From: Selaginella moellendorffii | Lineage: Eukaryota > Streptophyta > Lycopodiopsida > Selaginellales > Selaginellaceae | Reading direction: 5' to 3' | NCBI RefSeq assembly: GCF_000143415.4 | Contig: NW_003314324.1 | Span: forward strand, 948,539-1,012,538 | DNA length: 64,000 bases | In this document: positions 32,397 through 51,690 of the stretch, in pieces | How positions within the stretch are numbered: the first letter of the stretch is position 1 | Layout: every line of letters begins with the position of its first letter | Notes under the pieces: generated by a model | Database searches by the model: none | What the model was told of the DNA's origin: nothing | Seen by the model: only the letters and a program-made list of their open reading frames with translations | Program-made: the position numbers and the translations under genes

Positions 32397-33029
32397 CTAC
32401 TCGTCGACGACGTTGACAAGCTCGTACTCCACAGCGGATAGATTGTTGTCTTCCTTGACTGTGAAACTCTCGTCGGCTGCTGGCTCCACCCTTCCCCATT
32501 TGTCCACCGCCAAGCGCATGGACCCCTTGAACATGTCGATCTTGGCGTTTCGCAGGTTTACTGTCACTCCTGGCTTCATTAGATCCACTGCAAAAAAAAC
32601 GAGAGAGAAACAAGGAGTTAGATCCAATCCAAAGAACTTGCAAACAGATGTAAGAACGAGACGATCCAAAGAACTTGTAAGAACGAAACTATTCACAGAA
32701 CTTGTAAGAATGAAACCATCGCACAAGAGCTAGATCCAATCCAAAGAACTTGAGCCAAGCAAGAAAACCAAGCACTAGCGAAGCAACTCGAAGCTGAAAG
32801 AACGAGTGAAAATACCTTGTTCGTTCCTGGCAGTGAAGATGATCACTCCAGTATCATCACCGACGACACACTCCGCGATTCGGACCTGGCGAACGTTTTG
32901 GCCGTCGGGTCTCGCTTTCCTGAGCACCATTTTGGACGAGACCACCTTGACGACGAGCGTGTGCCCGGTGGTGCCCGGGCGGAGCTGGTCGACCTTGATA
33001 AACACGGGCTTTCGCAAGGAAGCGGCCAT
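32397..33029 (-). CDS. SOSS-B-like OB-fold nucleic-acid-binding protein (At4g28440 type)
   Basis: Two exons, 32816-33029 and 32397-32587, give 134 residues. The start MAASLRKPVFIKVDQLRPGT leads into a single OB fold: TLVVKVVSSKMVL, RIAECVVGDDTGVIIFTARN, then MKPGVTVNLRNAKIDMFKGS and MRLAVDKWGRVE. The length and order match the plant At4g28440 family, related to human SOSS-B single-strand DNA-binding proteins. The intron is 228 bp. A perfect telobox, AAACCCTAA, lies upstream at 33172-33180. The role in DNA or RNA metabolism is inferred from the fold. Confidence 0.85.
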
Positions 33030-33899
33030 CTACACACTCGCAAACACCACACTCGAGAGCAAAATTTCGCAAAGAACGGCGAATGCGGCGCTCAATCCTG
33101 GGGATCGCAGCGAATTTACCTGGACAGCGCCAAGAGATGGATCGATCACCGAGCGAGCGCCACGGACGAAGAAACCCTAACGCGCAAAATTTCCCTCTCG
33201 TGCGTGCCCTAGACGAAGCTTCGAAATGGATTATAAAAAGTAAAATCGGGGCCGTTAACTCCTTTTGATTTACCTCTGACAAGGGTGATAAAGGCCGTCC
33301 GAATATTCTAATCGCATAATTTTGTCATTTTCCCAGAGAGGTAGTGACGCATCAACATCGAAATCTTCTCTCCGTTTGGTAACAGGTACGTGTCCTTCTC
33401 TCTGGCGGCCTGCCAATTCTATTCACTCCAAGAACCCTAAAAATCTCTGGCCCCGTTGGGATGGTGGGAGAGGGGAGGTTTTCACGGTAGCTCGCAATGC
33501 CACCAGCAGCGAGGGGGGTCCACATGGAATTCGGGTAGAGATGCTCCCATCGATCGATCGATCGGCATAAACAAAATGGAATGGAAGGTTGCTCGCTGTC
33601 TACTTCAAGAAGGTTAGGTTCTTGCTCGCCTCGCCCAGGGATATTTCTTGCCTTGAGCGCGCAGATTTCCAGCGAGCAGCGCAGCGCCAGCGCCAGAGAG
33701 CCAATGCCGGCAGATTCTTAGCTTGCAAGGCCTCCTTGCGAGAGATTTCGGTCGATTCCAGGCGCCGGTAAGTGAATTGGCAGGGATTTCGGTTGTTCTT
33801 GGCGATATTTCGAGCGGATCTCACGATCTTTGGCAGCTGTCGGCGAGATTTGGGACCTGGAACACCGGCATCGAGAGAATCCCGCGATAATCCACCTCA
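33030..33899. promoter_or_regulatory. divergent promoter region, OB-fold and DUF579 genes
   Basis: Includes AAACCCTAA at 33172-33180 close to the OB-fold gene and a GATC-repeat tract (33548-33563). A leader intron for the DUF579 gene is likely between 33770 and 33840 but not proven. No other gene seen. Confidence 0.4.
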
Positions 33900-34844
33900 A
33901 TGGCTCTGTTCCCGTCGCCAAATCCCAAGAACAAGCCGTCCTGGAAGCTCCTCCCGATTCTCATCCTCGTCGTCTTCTCCCTCGCCTTCTTACTCTTCCG
34001 CGACGCTAGCAATCCCTCGCAATCCCTCGCATCTTCTTCTTCTTCTTCTTCCTCCTCCTCTCCCTCCTCGCAGATCGTCCTCGTCCCCGTGAAGAACACA
34101 ATCTCGGTCCCAATGACGGTGGAGCACCTCCCGCACGATCTCATGACCGCGCTCGTCCACTACGCCTCCACCGACACTACGCCACAGCAGACCCGCGAGG
34201 AGATCCTCATGACCGCCAAGGTCCTCGCCAGCCGCGGCCCCTGCAACTTCCTCGTCTTCGGGCTTGGCCACGATAGCCTCCTCTGGAAGATGCTCAACTA
34301 CGCCGGAAGAACGGCGTTCCTGGAGGAGTCCGAGGATTGGATCCGGCAGATCAGCGAGAAACATCCGGAGCTAGAGACCCATATCGTGGAATACAGCACA
34401 GTTCTCACCGAGGCCGATCAGCTGCTAGAACACGCTCGATCCAATCGAAAGGGGAAGTGTACTGCCGTCCAGAATTTGCTACTCTCCGAGTGTAAGCTCG
34501 CGCTCAATGGGCTGGCGGACGAGCTCTTCCAGGTGGAGTGGGATGTGATCATGGTGGACGCGCCGCGCGGGTATTTCCCCGGCGCGCCCGGGAGGATGGC
34601 GGCGATCTTCAGCGCGGCCGTGATGGCGCGGAGCCGCAAGACTGGGAATGGGACGGATGTGTTCGTGCACGATGTGGAGCGCCCCGTGGAGCGCAGCTAC
34701 TCGGAGGAGTTTTTGTGCCGGGAGAATTTGGTGGAGGAATCGGTGACGAGCCATCTGTGGCATTTTAGGGTTCTTCCCAGCCCCGTGGGCAGGCACGAGT
34801 TTTGCGTCGCATCGTCTTCCTCGGGGGGATCTCCCGCCAATTGA
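33900..34844 (+). CDS. DUF579 glucuronoxylan methyltransferase-like protein (GXM/IRX15 family)
   Basis: Intronless frame of 314 codons. Residues 14-36 form a single membrane anchor (WKLLPILILVVFSLAFLLF) followed by a Ser-rich stem, typical of Golgi type II proteins. The DUF579 core has CNFLVFGLGHDSLLWKMLN, TAFLEESEDWI, the central NLLLSECKLALNGLADELF and DVIMVDAPRGYFPGAPGRMA, then DVFVHDVERPVERSYSEEFL. The family includes GXM enzymes, which methylate glucuronic acid side chains of xylan, and IRX15 proteins, needed for normal xylan length. The exact subgroup cannot be fixed by eye. Finding such a gene in a lycophyte fits its xylan-rich tracheid walls. Confidence 0.88.
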   Translation: MALFPSPNPKNKPSWKLLPILILVVFSLAFLLFRDASNPSQSLASSSSSSSSSSPSSQIVLVPVKNTISVPMTVEHLPHDLMTALVHYASTDTTPQQTREEILMTAKVLASRGPCNFLVFGLGHDSLLWKMLNYAGRTAFLEESEDWIRQISEKHPELETHIVEYSTVLTEADQLLEHARSNRKGKCTAVQNLLLSECKLALNGLADELFQVEWDVIMVDAPRGYFPGAPGRMAAIFSAAVMARSRKTGNGTDVFVHDVERPVERSYSEEFLCRENLVEESVTSHLWHFRVLPSPVGRHEFCVASSSSGGSPAN

Positions 34845-35045
34845 GCTCGTGTGATCTTTCCTCCTTTCTAGAGAAATTTAGGGTTCTTCCAAAGGGCATT
34901 TCTCGATGCTATGATTTGTCGCATTTTTTTTATCAATCGTGTTTGCGCGCGTCTTCTCGACGAGAGAGCTAGATCTTCCTAGGACGAATCTTTCTTAAAG
35001 ATACCTTCTTCCCCTAGGACAATATTTTAGGGTTCTAGCGCGGCA

Positions 35046-39199
<4,154 letters not shown>

Positions 39200-39270
39200 A
39201 GCAAGGTTCGCTTTGTTCTGTAAACTAGATTTGTTTCTGACTCAATGTTTAGGGGTTTGCAGCTTCCACA

Positions 39271-40111
39271 ATGGCAGCAGCATGTCCTTGCGCTTCCGTC
39301 TCCCGGCCTGGAATGCTCTCGAGCATGGGTTTTCTCAGAAATCAATGCTATCAGCTCCAGAAGAGAGTGGCATTTCCCGCAAGAAGCTGGACACGCAGAT
39401 TGGCTACTGTCGCATATATGGAGAATTCGAGCAGCAACCCAGTCGCCAAGCTCGTTAGTTCACTCCCTATCGTGGGTCTGTTCATGAGGATACTCAGTGA
39501 CGAAGGTGGAATAGGAGGTGATAGAGTGGATTTTCCGGACTTTTACACAAGGGTGCAGAAGAGATGTCCGGAGGACGCGTCAGGAGCGTTCGCTCGTTTT
39601 GTAGAGCGCCACGGCAAGGTAGATTTCTACTTCGCAACTAAGAACTCATTTTTTTCCCTTTCTTCTTCCAGGTAGCGAAGCCAATGTTCGTGCTTGTTTG
39701 GTGCTGGGTAGCGGCAGTCGGCGCTGGTCTCCTTAAAAGTGAGGACATTGCAATGGCGGCTTCTCGTCTCAGAGTTTCTTACGACGTCCAGTACGAGGTC
39801 GACTGCTTTGGCCTTCTTATGGACGAAGCTCTACAGGTTCGGGAGCATCTCTGTCTTCACAGTTTCGTAATCTTACGCAGCTTGTTTTCGTTTAGAAACG
39901 AAGAAAGTCTAATTCACCAGTTCCGGACGTGCCAATGATCACACGGATCGATAAAGCTCTAGACGGGATTTGTGCGTGCTCCATCGGGACAAAAAAAATC
40001 TCCAAGGAGGACGCTGAGCTGCTCTCCAAGATGATGTCGGCAGTCTTTCCGGGAGTCCCAGCACGCGAGATTGATGAGCTCGTCGAAGCTCGAGTCTCCA
40101 GTGCAAGCTGA
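39271..40111 (+). CDS. PSA3: PSA3-like photosystem I assembly factor
   Basis: Three exons, 39271-39618, 39672-39836 and 39896-40111, all in phase 0, give 242 residues. The N-terminal ~45 residues form a plastid transit peptide (PARSWTRRLATVAYMENS). The conserved core follows: LVSSLPIVGLFMRILSDEGG, DRVDFPDFYTRV, then VLVWCWVAAVGAGLLKSED and ITRIDKALDGICACSIG, ending near FPGVPAREIDELVEA. These blocks match Arabidopsis PSA3 (At3g55250), a stromal-side thylakoid factor that works with PYG7 to build the PsaC module of photosystem I. The C-terminal extension seen in Arabidopsis is missing here. Only 71 bp separate this start from the helicase stop upstream. Confidence 0.85.
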
Positions 40112-40630
40112 GCGAACAAAACTAGAGGTACTTTTGATTTTTACACTATTAAAATTTTTTTTGCTCTCACAGCACAGTTTGAGATCTCCGCTACTCACTT
40201 AATCCTTGATGTGTTTACTTTCTCTAAGGATTTTCTTGGGAACTAAGAGATGTTTCTACGATTTTACTTTGAGAGTTTAGTCTTGCAAAGCTGAGAGATT
40301 GAAGATCCTTTGCTTCTCAAGCGTTGTTTGGCTTTCCAGGTCTCTCAGCTTTGACGAGAAAACTGTCATGTTTCTACCTTGCGATTTCGTCGCTAAACAG
40401 GTTCGCAAAGCTTTCCTCGTTTTCTTTGCTTAAAGGTCACGCCATTCCTCTACAGGGAAATGCCATGCTTTATACAAACGTCCTCTTCTACAAGAGCCTT
40501 CTTCTCCAAGACCAACGGCGAAAGCCAAGAACCACCGAGAAGGAAGTTGGAAAGCTAGCGAAAAACCAAGAACCACCGAGAAAGGGGAAAAAATGGAAAA
40601 GGTAAATTTACACATTGCATTGATCGAAGC
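40112..40630. other. convergent 3' spacer
   Basis: Holds the 3' ends of PSA3 (plus) and Dof-like gene B (minus). Open frames here have no recognisable domain. Confidence 0.45.
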
Positions 40631-41188
40631 TCACGACTTTGGATCCATGGCGTGGAGCTTGGCCAGCCTCTTGCGCTCCTCCCCGCGCAGCTTGGCGCCG
40701 GGAGTGAACTTCCTCTTGCACCTCAAGCAGCGCCGCCGCGGTTGATCGTGCCGGTGGTTGTTAAAGTAGTCGAATCGCGTCGCGGATCCACAAAAGATGC
40801 ATGCCACCGCTGCCGGATCATCCCTGCGCCTCAAATCGCTGGCCGGAGGAGGAGGAGGAGGAAGAGGAGGGCGAGACAAATCCTCCGCGCTCGCTGGAGA
40901 AGTCACTGCGCTGCTCGATCCCAGAGGCGCTCCGGCAAACCCCAGCGTGAGCCATGGTTTCTTGCCGCCAAGGTCGGGAGCGCCAGTGTCTCGAGACGAG
41001 GACGACGATGACGACCTCTCGCAGCTCGCGCTCGCGCTCGCGCTCGTCGATGGGCTCCTGCAGAGCGCGAGGCCCAGATCGAGCTCCTCCCCCGGACGAT
41101 CCTTGTGATCTTGGGCGATCAAAGTCGCGATTTGGAGCTCTAGCTTGCGGAGGAGAGTGGTGTCCTGGTGGCGGCGATGATCATCCAT
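40631..41188 (-). CDS. Dof-like zinc-finger protein B with EAR motif
   Basis: Intronless frame of 185 codons starting MDDHRRHQDT. Residues 36-42 read LDLGLAL, an LxLxL EAR repression motif that recruits TOPLESS-type corepressors. A long Ser-rich and Pro-rich middle follows. The zinc finger lies at residues 130-172: C130-X2-C133-X20-C154-X2-C157, reading CIFCGSATRFDYFNN, then HDQPRRRCLRCKRKFTPGA. It shares the finger of protein A (31203-32087) almost residue for residue, including KRKFT and a closing RGEER. The last residues (LAKLHAMDPKS) are unlike A. A transcriptional repressor role is inferred from EAR plus finger. Confidence 0.75.
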   Translation of the reverse strand: MDDHRRHQDTTLLRKLELQIATLIAQDHKDRPGEELDLGLALCRSPSTSASASASCERSSSSSSSRDTGAPDLGGKKPWLTLGFAGAPLGSSSAVTSPASAEDLSRPPLPPPPPPASDLRRRDDPAAVACIFCGSATRFDYFNNHRHDQPRRRCLRCKRKFTPGAKLRGEERKRLAKLHAMDPKS

Positions 41189-41437
41189 GGAAGAGAAGAA
41201 GAGAGGAAAAGGAAGAGAAAAAAGCAATGCATTACTTTAGCTTTAGGGTTTATATAGAGCCACCGACAATAAAAGGGAACTGACGTGTCTAGAAAGATTT
41301 ATATGAGAGCTAATTTTTACTATGGAATTAAAGTCGTTATGTGACTAGGATTTAGGGTTAATGTAACTCTTAAAGTAAAGTAGTTTAGGGTTAGGGTTTA
41401 TAGCCTTTTAAAGCCCTGGTTTAGGGCTTTAGCGGGA
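41189..41437. promoter_or_regulatory. bidirectional promoter of Dof-like B and TRM4 with telobox cluster
   Basis: Only 249 bp separate the two start codons. Teloboxes (TTTAGGGTT on the plus strand) occur at about 41242, 41351-41359 and, doubled, TTTAGGGTTAGGGTTTA at 41384-41400. A TATA-like TATATAAA (minus strand) lies at about 41248-41255, serving the Dof-like gene. In plants such boxes are frequent before genes for ribosome and translation functions, which suits TRM4. Confidence 0.6.
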
Positions 41438-44637
<3,200 letters not shown>

Positions 44638-45225
44638 CAAAAATTTCATGACACACACACACACACATGCTAGACTTGTTTTGGATCTTTGTGTTGATTA
44701 AACACACGAAACTATGATGTTTTGGACTGGAGCCCTTGACTCTGACTACGAGCATGACAGTGGAAGTTACATTTTTAAATGGCAAAGCACACGAGAGAAG
44801 ATTAAAGAAAATGGCCAGTGGGACTGACTGGAAGAACATGCATCTCATCAGAGATAGAAAGTTACACCTCAATTTAAAATTTATTTATTTTTACACAAAC
44901 ATTAAACAGTAACATAATGTGGGATGATATCTTTTGATGGGCAGACAACACAAAACTTGCAATAAATTAAAAGAATCCTCCACTACACAGAGAGGTGGCA
45001 TGGTATCCATCCAAACCGAGGATCTCCTGTGCAAATCCTACAGGCTCAAACGATACCTTACGCTCTCACTCTCTCCAGGCTCCCAAATTTTTACACTAGA
45101 CCTCTACACTACACTCACCAACAAAGCAAGAAATAAAGAAAGAAAGAGAGAGAAGGAGAGATAGGTAACTTACATCCTCCCTTTGAAGAAGAAGAAAGCT
45201 CGAGTGTGTGTGGCTCCCCAAAAAT
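44638..45225. other. convergent 3' spacer
   Basis: Holds the 3' ends of TRM4 (plus) and the endoglucanase gene (minus), with a short CA microsatellite near 44650-44668. No gene seen. Confidence 0.45.
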
Positions 45226-48070
45226 TTACACGCTGCTTCCAGGTGCGGTGGTGCGGTAACTGGCGACTCTGATCTTGGCCCGCTCACCGCTCGCCGCATT
45301 TATGTACACGAAAACGAAGCTCTCGAGCGGATTCAAGGAGCTCCGCCAGTGAGGGAAGGTGAATGATCCCTCGCCCGCGTCGCTGCTGCTGCTGCTGCTA
45401 GTGCTGCTAGTGCTCCTGCTAGTGCTGCTGCTGCTACTGGATGTACGCGTCAATCCCCAATACTGGCCCTCTTGAAGCCGATTGATTTGGAGAACGATGG
45501 CTTTTACTGTCCGCCTCCTCGATGTGTTCTTCACTGTCACCTCGTACTTGTACTGGACCTGGCCTTCCAAAGTCCACGAGCCCACCAGCCTTTGCCGGAT
45601 GGACAGCACTGATTTCACGCCACCTTTTAGTGGAGAAAAGCAAACGCACGGAGTAAGTATACGATGTTAAAAGAGAGTGGACTCTCTTTACGAACAGAAG
45701 CTTACGTGGTATCGTCTTTAAAGCCGTTCTTACTGCTCCCACCAACGACGTCTTTGAGGCCTTGAGCTCTGCGAAACCAAAGAGAAAATGTAAGTTCTCG
45801 AGCACTCACTCACTCTAGCCGTAAGAAAGAGAGATAGATTCCTGCCTGGGAGTTTGGATTGCTGGTAGCGGTGGTCTTGTAGCAATCTGGCCAGGATGCC
45901 GATAAGCGGCCCAGTGTTATACGTCGCGGGCTCGGTCTGCTCGAAGTTGTATCTCTCGTCGGCGAAGTTATCGTACAGGTCGGGGCCGCCAACGAGCGCG
46001 CCAATGAGGACGTTTGGGTCGCTCATCTTGCGCAGATACCAGCTGCTGTAGCCGCCCCGGCAGCTGACAAAGGCATTGTCGACTTTGATGGACACGATGG
46101 ACGATGCCCGGTGGTGGACCTGGCGGGGATAGTTCTGACCGAAACCGATGAGGTAGCTCGTTGCTCTTGGATTGTCTCCCAGGATGTAGTCCACCTGGGG
46201 CAGCATATAACAGACTCGCATTAAAAACTTGGTCGAGGGGTTCTTCAAGAAGGGAATTGGACTAACCTGGGACTTTGCGAGTGCTAGAAGCTCACTGGAG
46301 TCGGAGCTCTGCCTGGGGCATTGCAGTTGCTGGGGTGACGACGCGAGGTAGTCAGAGTACACAGTTAACAAGAAAGATGCAGTTACAACGTACTGCATGT
46401 TGTTCCAAGATCTCACGTACATCAATCCGCCTGAGAGAGACAAAGAAATTAAAGAGCAATGGTCAGTCAGAGCCAGAGGGTGTACAAACTTGGAAGAAAA
46501 AAAACATGGGTCCAAAAAAAAGAAAAAAAAAAACGAAGAAAACCTCACCAGGCGTTCTTGGCAGGTGAAAGCCGTTATTTTTCTGAAGAGCAGCACAAAG
46601 GAAGAATTGTGCCTTGGATTGAAACAGCTCCAGCGTTGGAATGTGTCGTGGAGAAGCTCGTCCTTGCATGAGAATCTGCAGCTCATGAATAAGCCATGTT
46701 CAATAGCCAGTTAAAAAATGCTACCTTCGATGCAAGAACTTGAACTCCTGGATACTTCACGTCCCAGGAGAACTCCATAAGCCCCCAGATTGTGCCCCCC
46801 AACGCTCCGCCGTTATCGACAGCGTAATCGAGATACTGTTCATCCCCAGTCGCTTCGTAAAGCCACAGGGACGCCCACAGAAGTTCATCCTGGAAAAGAC
46901 CAGTTACCAGAATATCTCAGTCACCAGCTGTTACTGAGACGTGAAGAGCTTACCGCATAGCCACTCTTGGAAGTGTAAAAATTTTGCGCGAGGCGGATGC
47001 TGCTGTCGTACTTCCCGCGATACTTGTCCGCGAATTCAAACAGCTGGTAAGACACCAAAATCGAAGGAACAGGGAAGTGAGTACCGAGTATACAAAGAAA
47101 GCGCGAAACAGGAACAAAACAATGAAATGCCAGCCATGGGTGATAAGCGCTCCAGACCGACGAAAAGACAAGAATGACGAAAACAGAGGCGAAAACGAGG
47201 AGATACCAGCAAGGGGATATAGAGAGGTGACCTGTTTGGAATGTTCTACGAGCAGATCTGAGTAAGCCGGGTCAGAGCTACGCAACGCGATAGATGCCGC
47301 GGCCATTGCTGCGGCCGTTTCGCCCGCAAGATCGGATCCAGGGTTGCTGGTGTCGATCTTGTAAGCACGGCGCGAAGTGGTCATGTCTTCTGGCCGCTGC
47401 CAGCAACCATGGTCGTTCAGGCCATCGCCCACCTACAAAATCGAGAACTTTGGGTAAGAACACGAATCCACATTCACCAAAGAAAAGCGATTAAAGTGAA
47501 AGATTTTAAGAATGTGAGCTCTAAAAATCTTAGCTACTGGCTAGTCTTTGAAAGAGAGGGGTTCTATACCTGGCCCCACAGCTCGAATGGCGCAGTGTGA
47601 GCTTTGAGGAAGTAATCGGTGCCCCATTTGATGGCTTCTTTCGCGAATCCCATCTGCCCGGCGCCATCGATCTGCTTGCCATACTCGATGGCGCTCCAAG
47701 ACAGCATTGTGATCGTGAAGGCCATTGGGAGGCCAAACTTGACATTGTCGCCGGCGTCGTAGTAGCCGCCGACTAGATCAACCTGGGCAAAGAAAGAAAG
47801 AACGAGGGGTGTGAGAAACCCGGGCAAAATATTTCGACGATCGAGCAAGAAAGAAGCGCTTACGCCCTGGGATTTGCCGTCGTCGAGCGCCGAATCCCCC
47901 CGCCAAGACGCCCGCTGGCTCGGCGGCAGCCTCCCGGATCGCTGCGCCTCGTAATACAAGAACGTCTTGCCCAGCGCATCCGAGTAATCGAACGCCAGCG
48001 CCGATTCGAGCAATGCAGCTACCAGAACCGCGCCCAGGCACGCGCAAATCGATGCATTCCTCCTCGACAT
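45226..48070 (-). CDS. GH9 endo-beta-1,4-glucanase with C-terminal CBM49 (class C type)
   Basis: About ten exons on the minus strand, from [20 protein letters not shown] (signal peptide, residues 1-26) to the stop at 45226-45228. GH9 marks: [38 protein letters not shown] with the two catalytic Asp region, [44 protein letters not shown] with the conserved His, and [19 protein letters not shown] with the acid Glu. After a linker comes CBM49 ([40 protein letters not shown]). CBM49 binds crystalline cellulose in tomato SlCel9C1. A Ser/Thr-rich stretch encoded by GCT-like triplets (45382-45438) is inserted inside the CBM. It should be secreted and act in wall remodelling. Confidence 0.88.
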
Positions 48071-50479
48071 CACTCCGCCGGCACGAAATTTCTGGAAATT
48101 TCCGCTCACACCTGCGAAATCTCTCACAGATGCACGCGCCAGGCGCCAGAATATCACTGCACACGCCCGGATCGACAGCAAAACGATCGATAACGGGCAA
48201 TGCTGGAAGAATCAGGGCAAAGAAAGATCGATCTAAAGCTATAGTATCAAGAACCCTAAAAACACGACGATCGTGGAATGGTGTATAGAAGTAGCAGCAG
48301 TGGCTAGCTAACAGCTTCAGCCGACAACAATTTCCTTTCCATCTATCTTTCGTTCTTTTTTTACTGTGCGTGCTGGTTAGCCGTTAGAGGACAATGCTGC
48401 GGTAACTTTCTCTTTTCCCTCTCCAGTGACGGGTAGTTAGCCGTTGCGAGGGCGTGCGATACGACAATGAAGAAAATGTTTTGACCGGCAGATCCATCCG
48501 GGGTTAAACTTTATTTGGCGATTGACTTTGGGTAAAATAGACAAGTCTGGAGAACTTATGGTGACCACGACGAAAGAAGGAAACTGTTGCATTTGCTAGC
48601 CATGTGAGGGGTTCCAGGTATCGCATGTGCCGGGCGCCAATAAAATAGAATATCTCAGTGATGACTGGTGAATCTAAGTGCGGATATTCTTTATTTTGTA
48701 AACAGTATAATATTTTGCTTTAATTGGTTAATTTAATATTATGCAAATAATTAAAAATCAAAGTTGTGAATATACAATTAACCCAAAAACGTTAGCTTAT
48801 ATATAGAAGCGAGTGGTCCAGATTGCAACCAATCAAATAACTATTAAAATCCTATAACAGTATATAGCATTACTCACCATCCTCTTCTTTAAGAAGGATA
48901 AAAAGTAATTAAAATTCTTTGATTGATGGGATTTAAAGGAACATTAAGAGGAAGTATTGATAGTGCTATTTATTTTTTATCCCTTTGTATGAAGTGTTTT
49001 AGTTATTGTATATATACAATTTTTGGAGGATTGTTATGTTAAATGTTTTGTTGAACCTTATAAACTTCTGGTACAACTTGCTACAACACTTAATAAAGTC
49101 CCTTTCATTAAGCAAAGAACCTTTTTTATAAATTGATTAGGAAAATAAACTAACACTAGATTATCTATTTTATACTTTACATGTGGATGATAATAAGAGT
49201 TGTAATGTCATTGTTGTTCCACTTGTATGCAACTAAAATGTTACCTCCCGTTAAACACCATCCTAATTCACTCTCTCTCTCTACTTACTTGGCAGTGATG
49301 TGGCATCATGCCTTCTTTTTATTTTTTCTCTAGCGCACTCCTCCCATCTATCACTACTATGCATTCTTGCCCGTGGCTCCTGCCCACCCACTCGCCTTCA
49401 TGGCTCCTACTTGCACTCCCACCCCACATGTCTGCCCGTGCCCAGCATGTGCCCTAATTATTTCCACGTGGCCACAGCCCTAATACTTAGCCAAATTTCA
49501 ATCAACACGCCCTCTTCCAATTGCCCCATAATTGACCTAAAAAACCTTCTTCCATGTGGTTAGTTGCCCTATCATTGATCTAAAAATATTTCTATTTCTT
49601 CTATGATCAAGCATGGTGGCAGCACATCAATTTTTAGAGGTAAGCAATCAATTCAACTTCATATTGATTCAAGAAAATCATTTAGGATCCCCCATAACTT
49701 GATAAGATGCAAGAATTCCATGAAAAGGATTATTGTTGTGTAGATGATTTAGATTGGAATTTGTCTAAATCATATGAAACTATAGCTCCTATTGTATATA
49801 TATTACACAAGGATGTGAATAAGTTTCTACATGGTGAGAGGAGAAGGGGTGATGGAATGGATTTTCGGCGATTTTCAAACAAAAATTGTGATCTTGGAGA
49901 TTTGAAACGACCCAAAAACACAAGATTTTTATTATTCATTAGGCATACTTTTTTAATAAAATATAATTACTAACTTTTTGATATAGATATCGGTGTGAAT
50001 ATCAAAAATAAGATGCTCGTGAAACATCCTCTATAGTTGCTAAATCTATACCAAAGTCAAAACATAGAAGTAAACCAAATCAAAGTTCTAGTAAGTGTGT
50101 AATTTTTTGGTCAAACAATTTTACAAATGGCCTAATTATGTGTTTAATTGTAGTAATTGCAGGTGATGCTAAGTCAAACTTTTGACCTTATCCTTGATAT
50201 AGATTGATTGCAACACAATCATGTCTAACCTTATCCTTGGTATAGATTGGTTGCAATGCAATCATGCCAAATGTAACTTTGAAGCTTTTCCCCCTTATTT
50301 CATACTTCTTTATATTTTCCCCGGATAGAAAAAAGAGTAGCATAGTTTCACAGACAGGGTCACATGTGACTTTGTATTATTATAGAGAGCATTGTGATAA
50401 GAATGGAATTCTTTGTCATGGTCAACTTAACCTGATTGGAGCAAAGTCATTATTTCCTTAAAAGCTTTCAGCAGATATT
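48071..50479. other. promoter of GH9 gene, then AT-rich gene-free sequence
   Basis: The first ~300 bp upstream of the GH9 start include AACCCTAAA at 48252-48260. From about 48.6 kb the base composition becomes AT-rich and stays so to the transposon nest. A frame at 49707-49973 has no recognisable domain; it may belong to the decayed MULE that follows. Confidence 0.45.
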
Positions 50480-51690
50480 CGATATTAGATGATTTATATG
50501 ATCCACCAAGATTTCACATCAAATCAAATTTATAATGAGCATTATAGATTGTGAGAAGGAACAAGTCAGCTAGTGAACCTCCTTGTCGAGATGATTTTCT
50601 AACTATGTAGAATATTAACAATCTACATAGAAAGTATTTGCTTTCAACTTATCAATTATATGAGAATGATGTCCAAAGTGTACATATTTAGAAAAACACA
50701 AATCCTGATAAAGTATTTTTTTATCATGAAAGTGATCAAGGTAAAGATTGTTATAGTATTGAGATTCAAACAACTTGGCAACTGCAAAAGATGATAGACT
50801 TTGCAAATAATACTTTGTTCAGTTTTGATGCAACTTTTAGAACTAATTGCTACAAAGTAAAATTTTATTTATTTTTAAGTGAATAATATTTCATAATTTA
50901 TAATTCCCATTATATATCATGCTTATTTTTCATTATCATGGAAATAATATTCCAATTGCATGGGTTTTAACTTTTAATGAGAAAGGAGAACATATGAAGG
51001 ATTGGATAATAGCTTCAAAAAAATAATATTTATTAGAAATTTCAGATTGGAAACCATATATGATAGTGATTAATGATGCTGAAGTAGATATTAATGCTAT
51101 AAAGTAATTAATTTGATATAATATAATATAATTTTTTTCTTTTATATAGAGCTATATTTTATTGTCAAATTCTATTATGTATTTGGCATGTAAGGAGGAA
51201 TTGGCTCAAACTTGTTTTTTGTAATGTGAAATCTTGGGATAGTATGATGAAAATATGGAAACTTCTCAAAGATATTATGTATTATTTAATTTATGCAACT
51301 TTTCATGATGATAATATTATGCGAGCTGAGATTAAACAACTTATCAAACATTTTGAGGTGGATTTTCAAAATGAAGTAGCCTTTATCAAGTATTTTTAAA
51401 ATGAATGGAAGGACAAAGTTAGTAAGTGAATCAATATTTTGATTTTTATAATTTATTTTGATTCATATTTGATAAATATGTGGGTTGTTGCTAAAAATTT
51501 CTCTCATACTAACAAAGCAACAAATAGTTTGATTGAGGCATTCCATGCAAATATAAAAGTTATACTCTCATTCGAAAAAAAATATGCTTGCAATCAAAAG
51601 ACAAATTGGGTAGGTATTAGTTTACTAGGTATTGCAAAGATCATGGTTTTATTCGAAACCATGCATACGAAAAACTAATTGATGGTGCAA
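50480..51690 (+). pseudogene. decayed MULE (Mutator-like) transposase
   Basis: In broken frames I can read NPDKVFFYHESDQGKDCYSI, TTWQLQKMIDFANNTLFSFD, FDATFRTNCYK, then NNIPIAWVLTFNEKGEHMKD and MIVINDAEVDINAIK. Further on come ICIWHVRRNWLKL-like and TNKATNSLIEAFHANIK with WVG. This is the order of MULE transposases: DDE start at FDATF, second Asp at INDAE, then the CxWHV and the helical end. Several stops interrupt it and there may be an intron after TNCYK. No terminal inverted repeats were found. AT-rich composition and stops show it is dead. Confidence 0.7.

Noticed and set aside
33548-33563. GATC repeats as a regulatory site
   Set aside because: Short simple repeats of this kind recur through the window (also near 3380 and 4050) and have no clear role.
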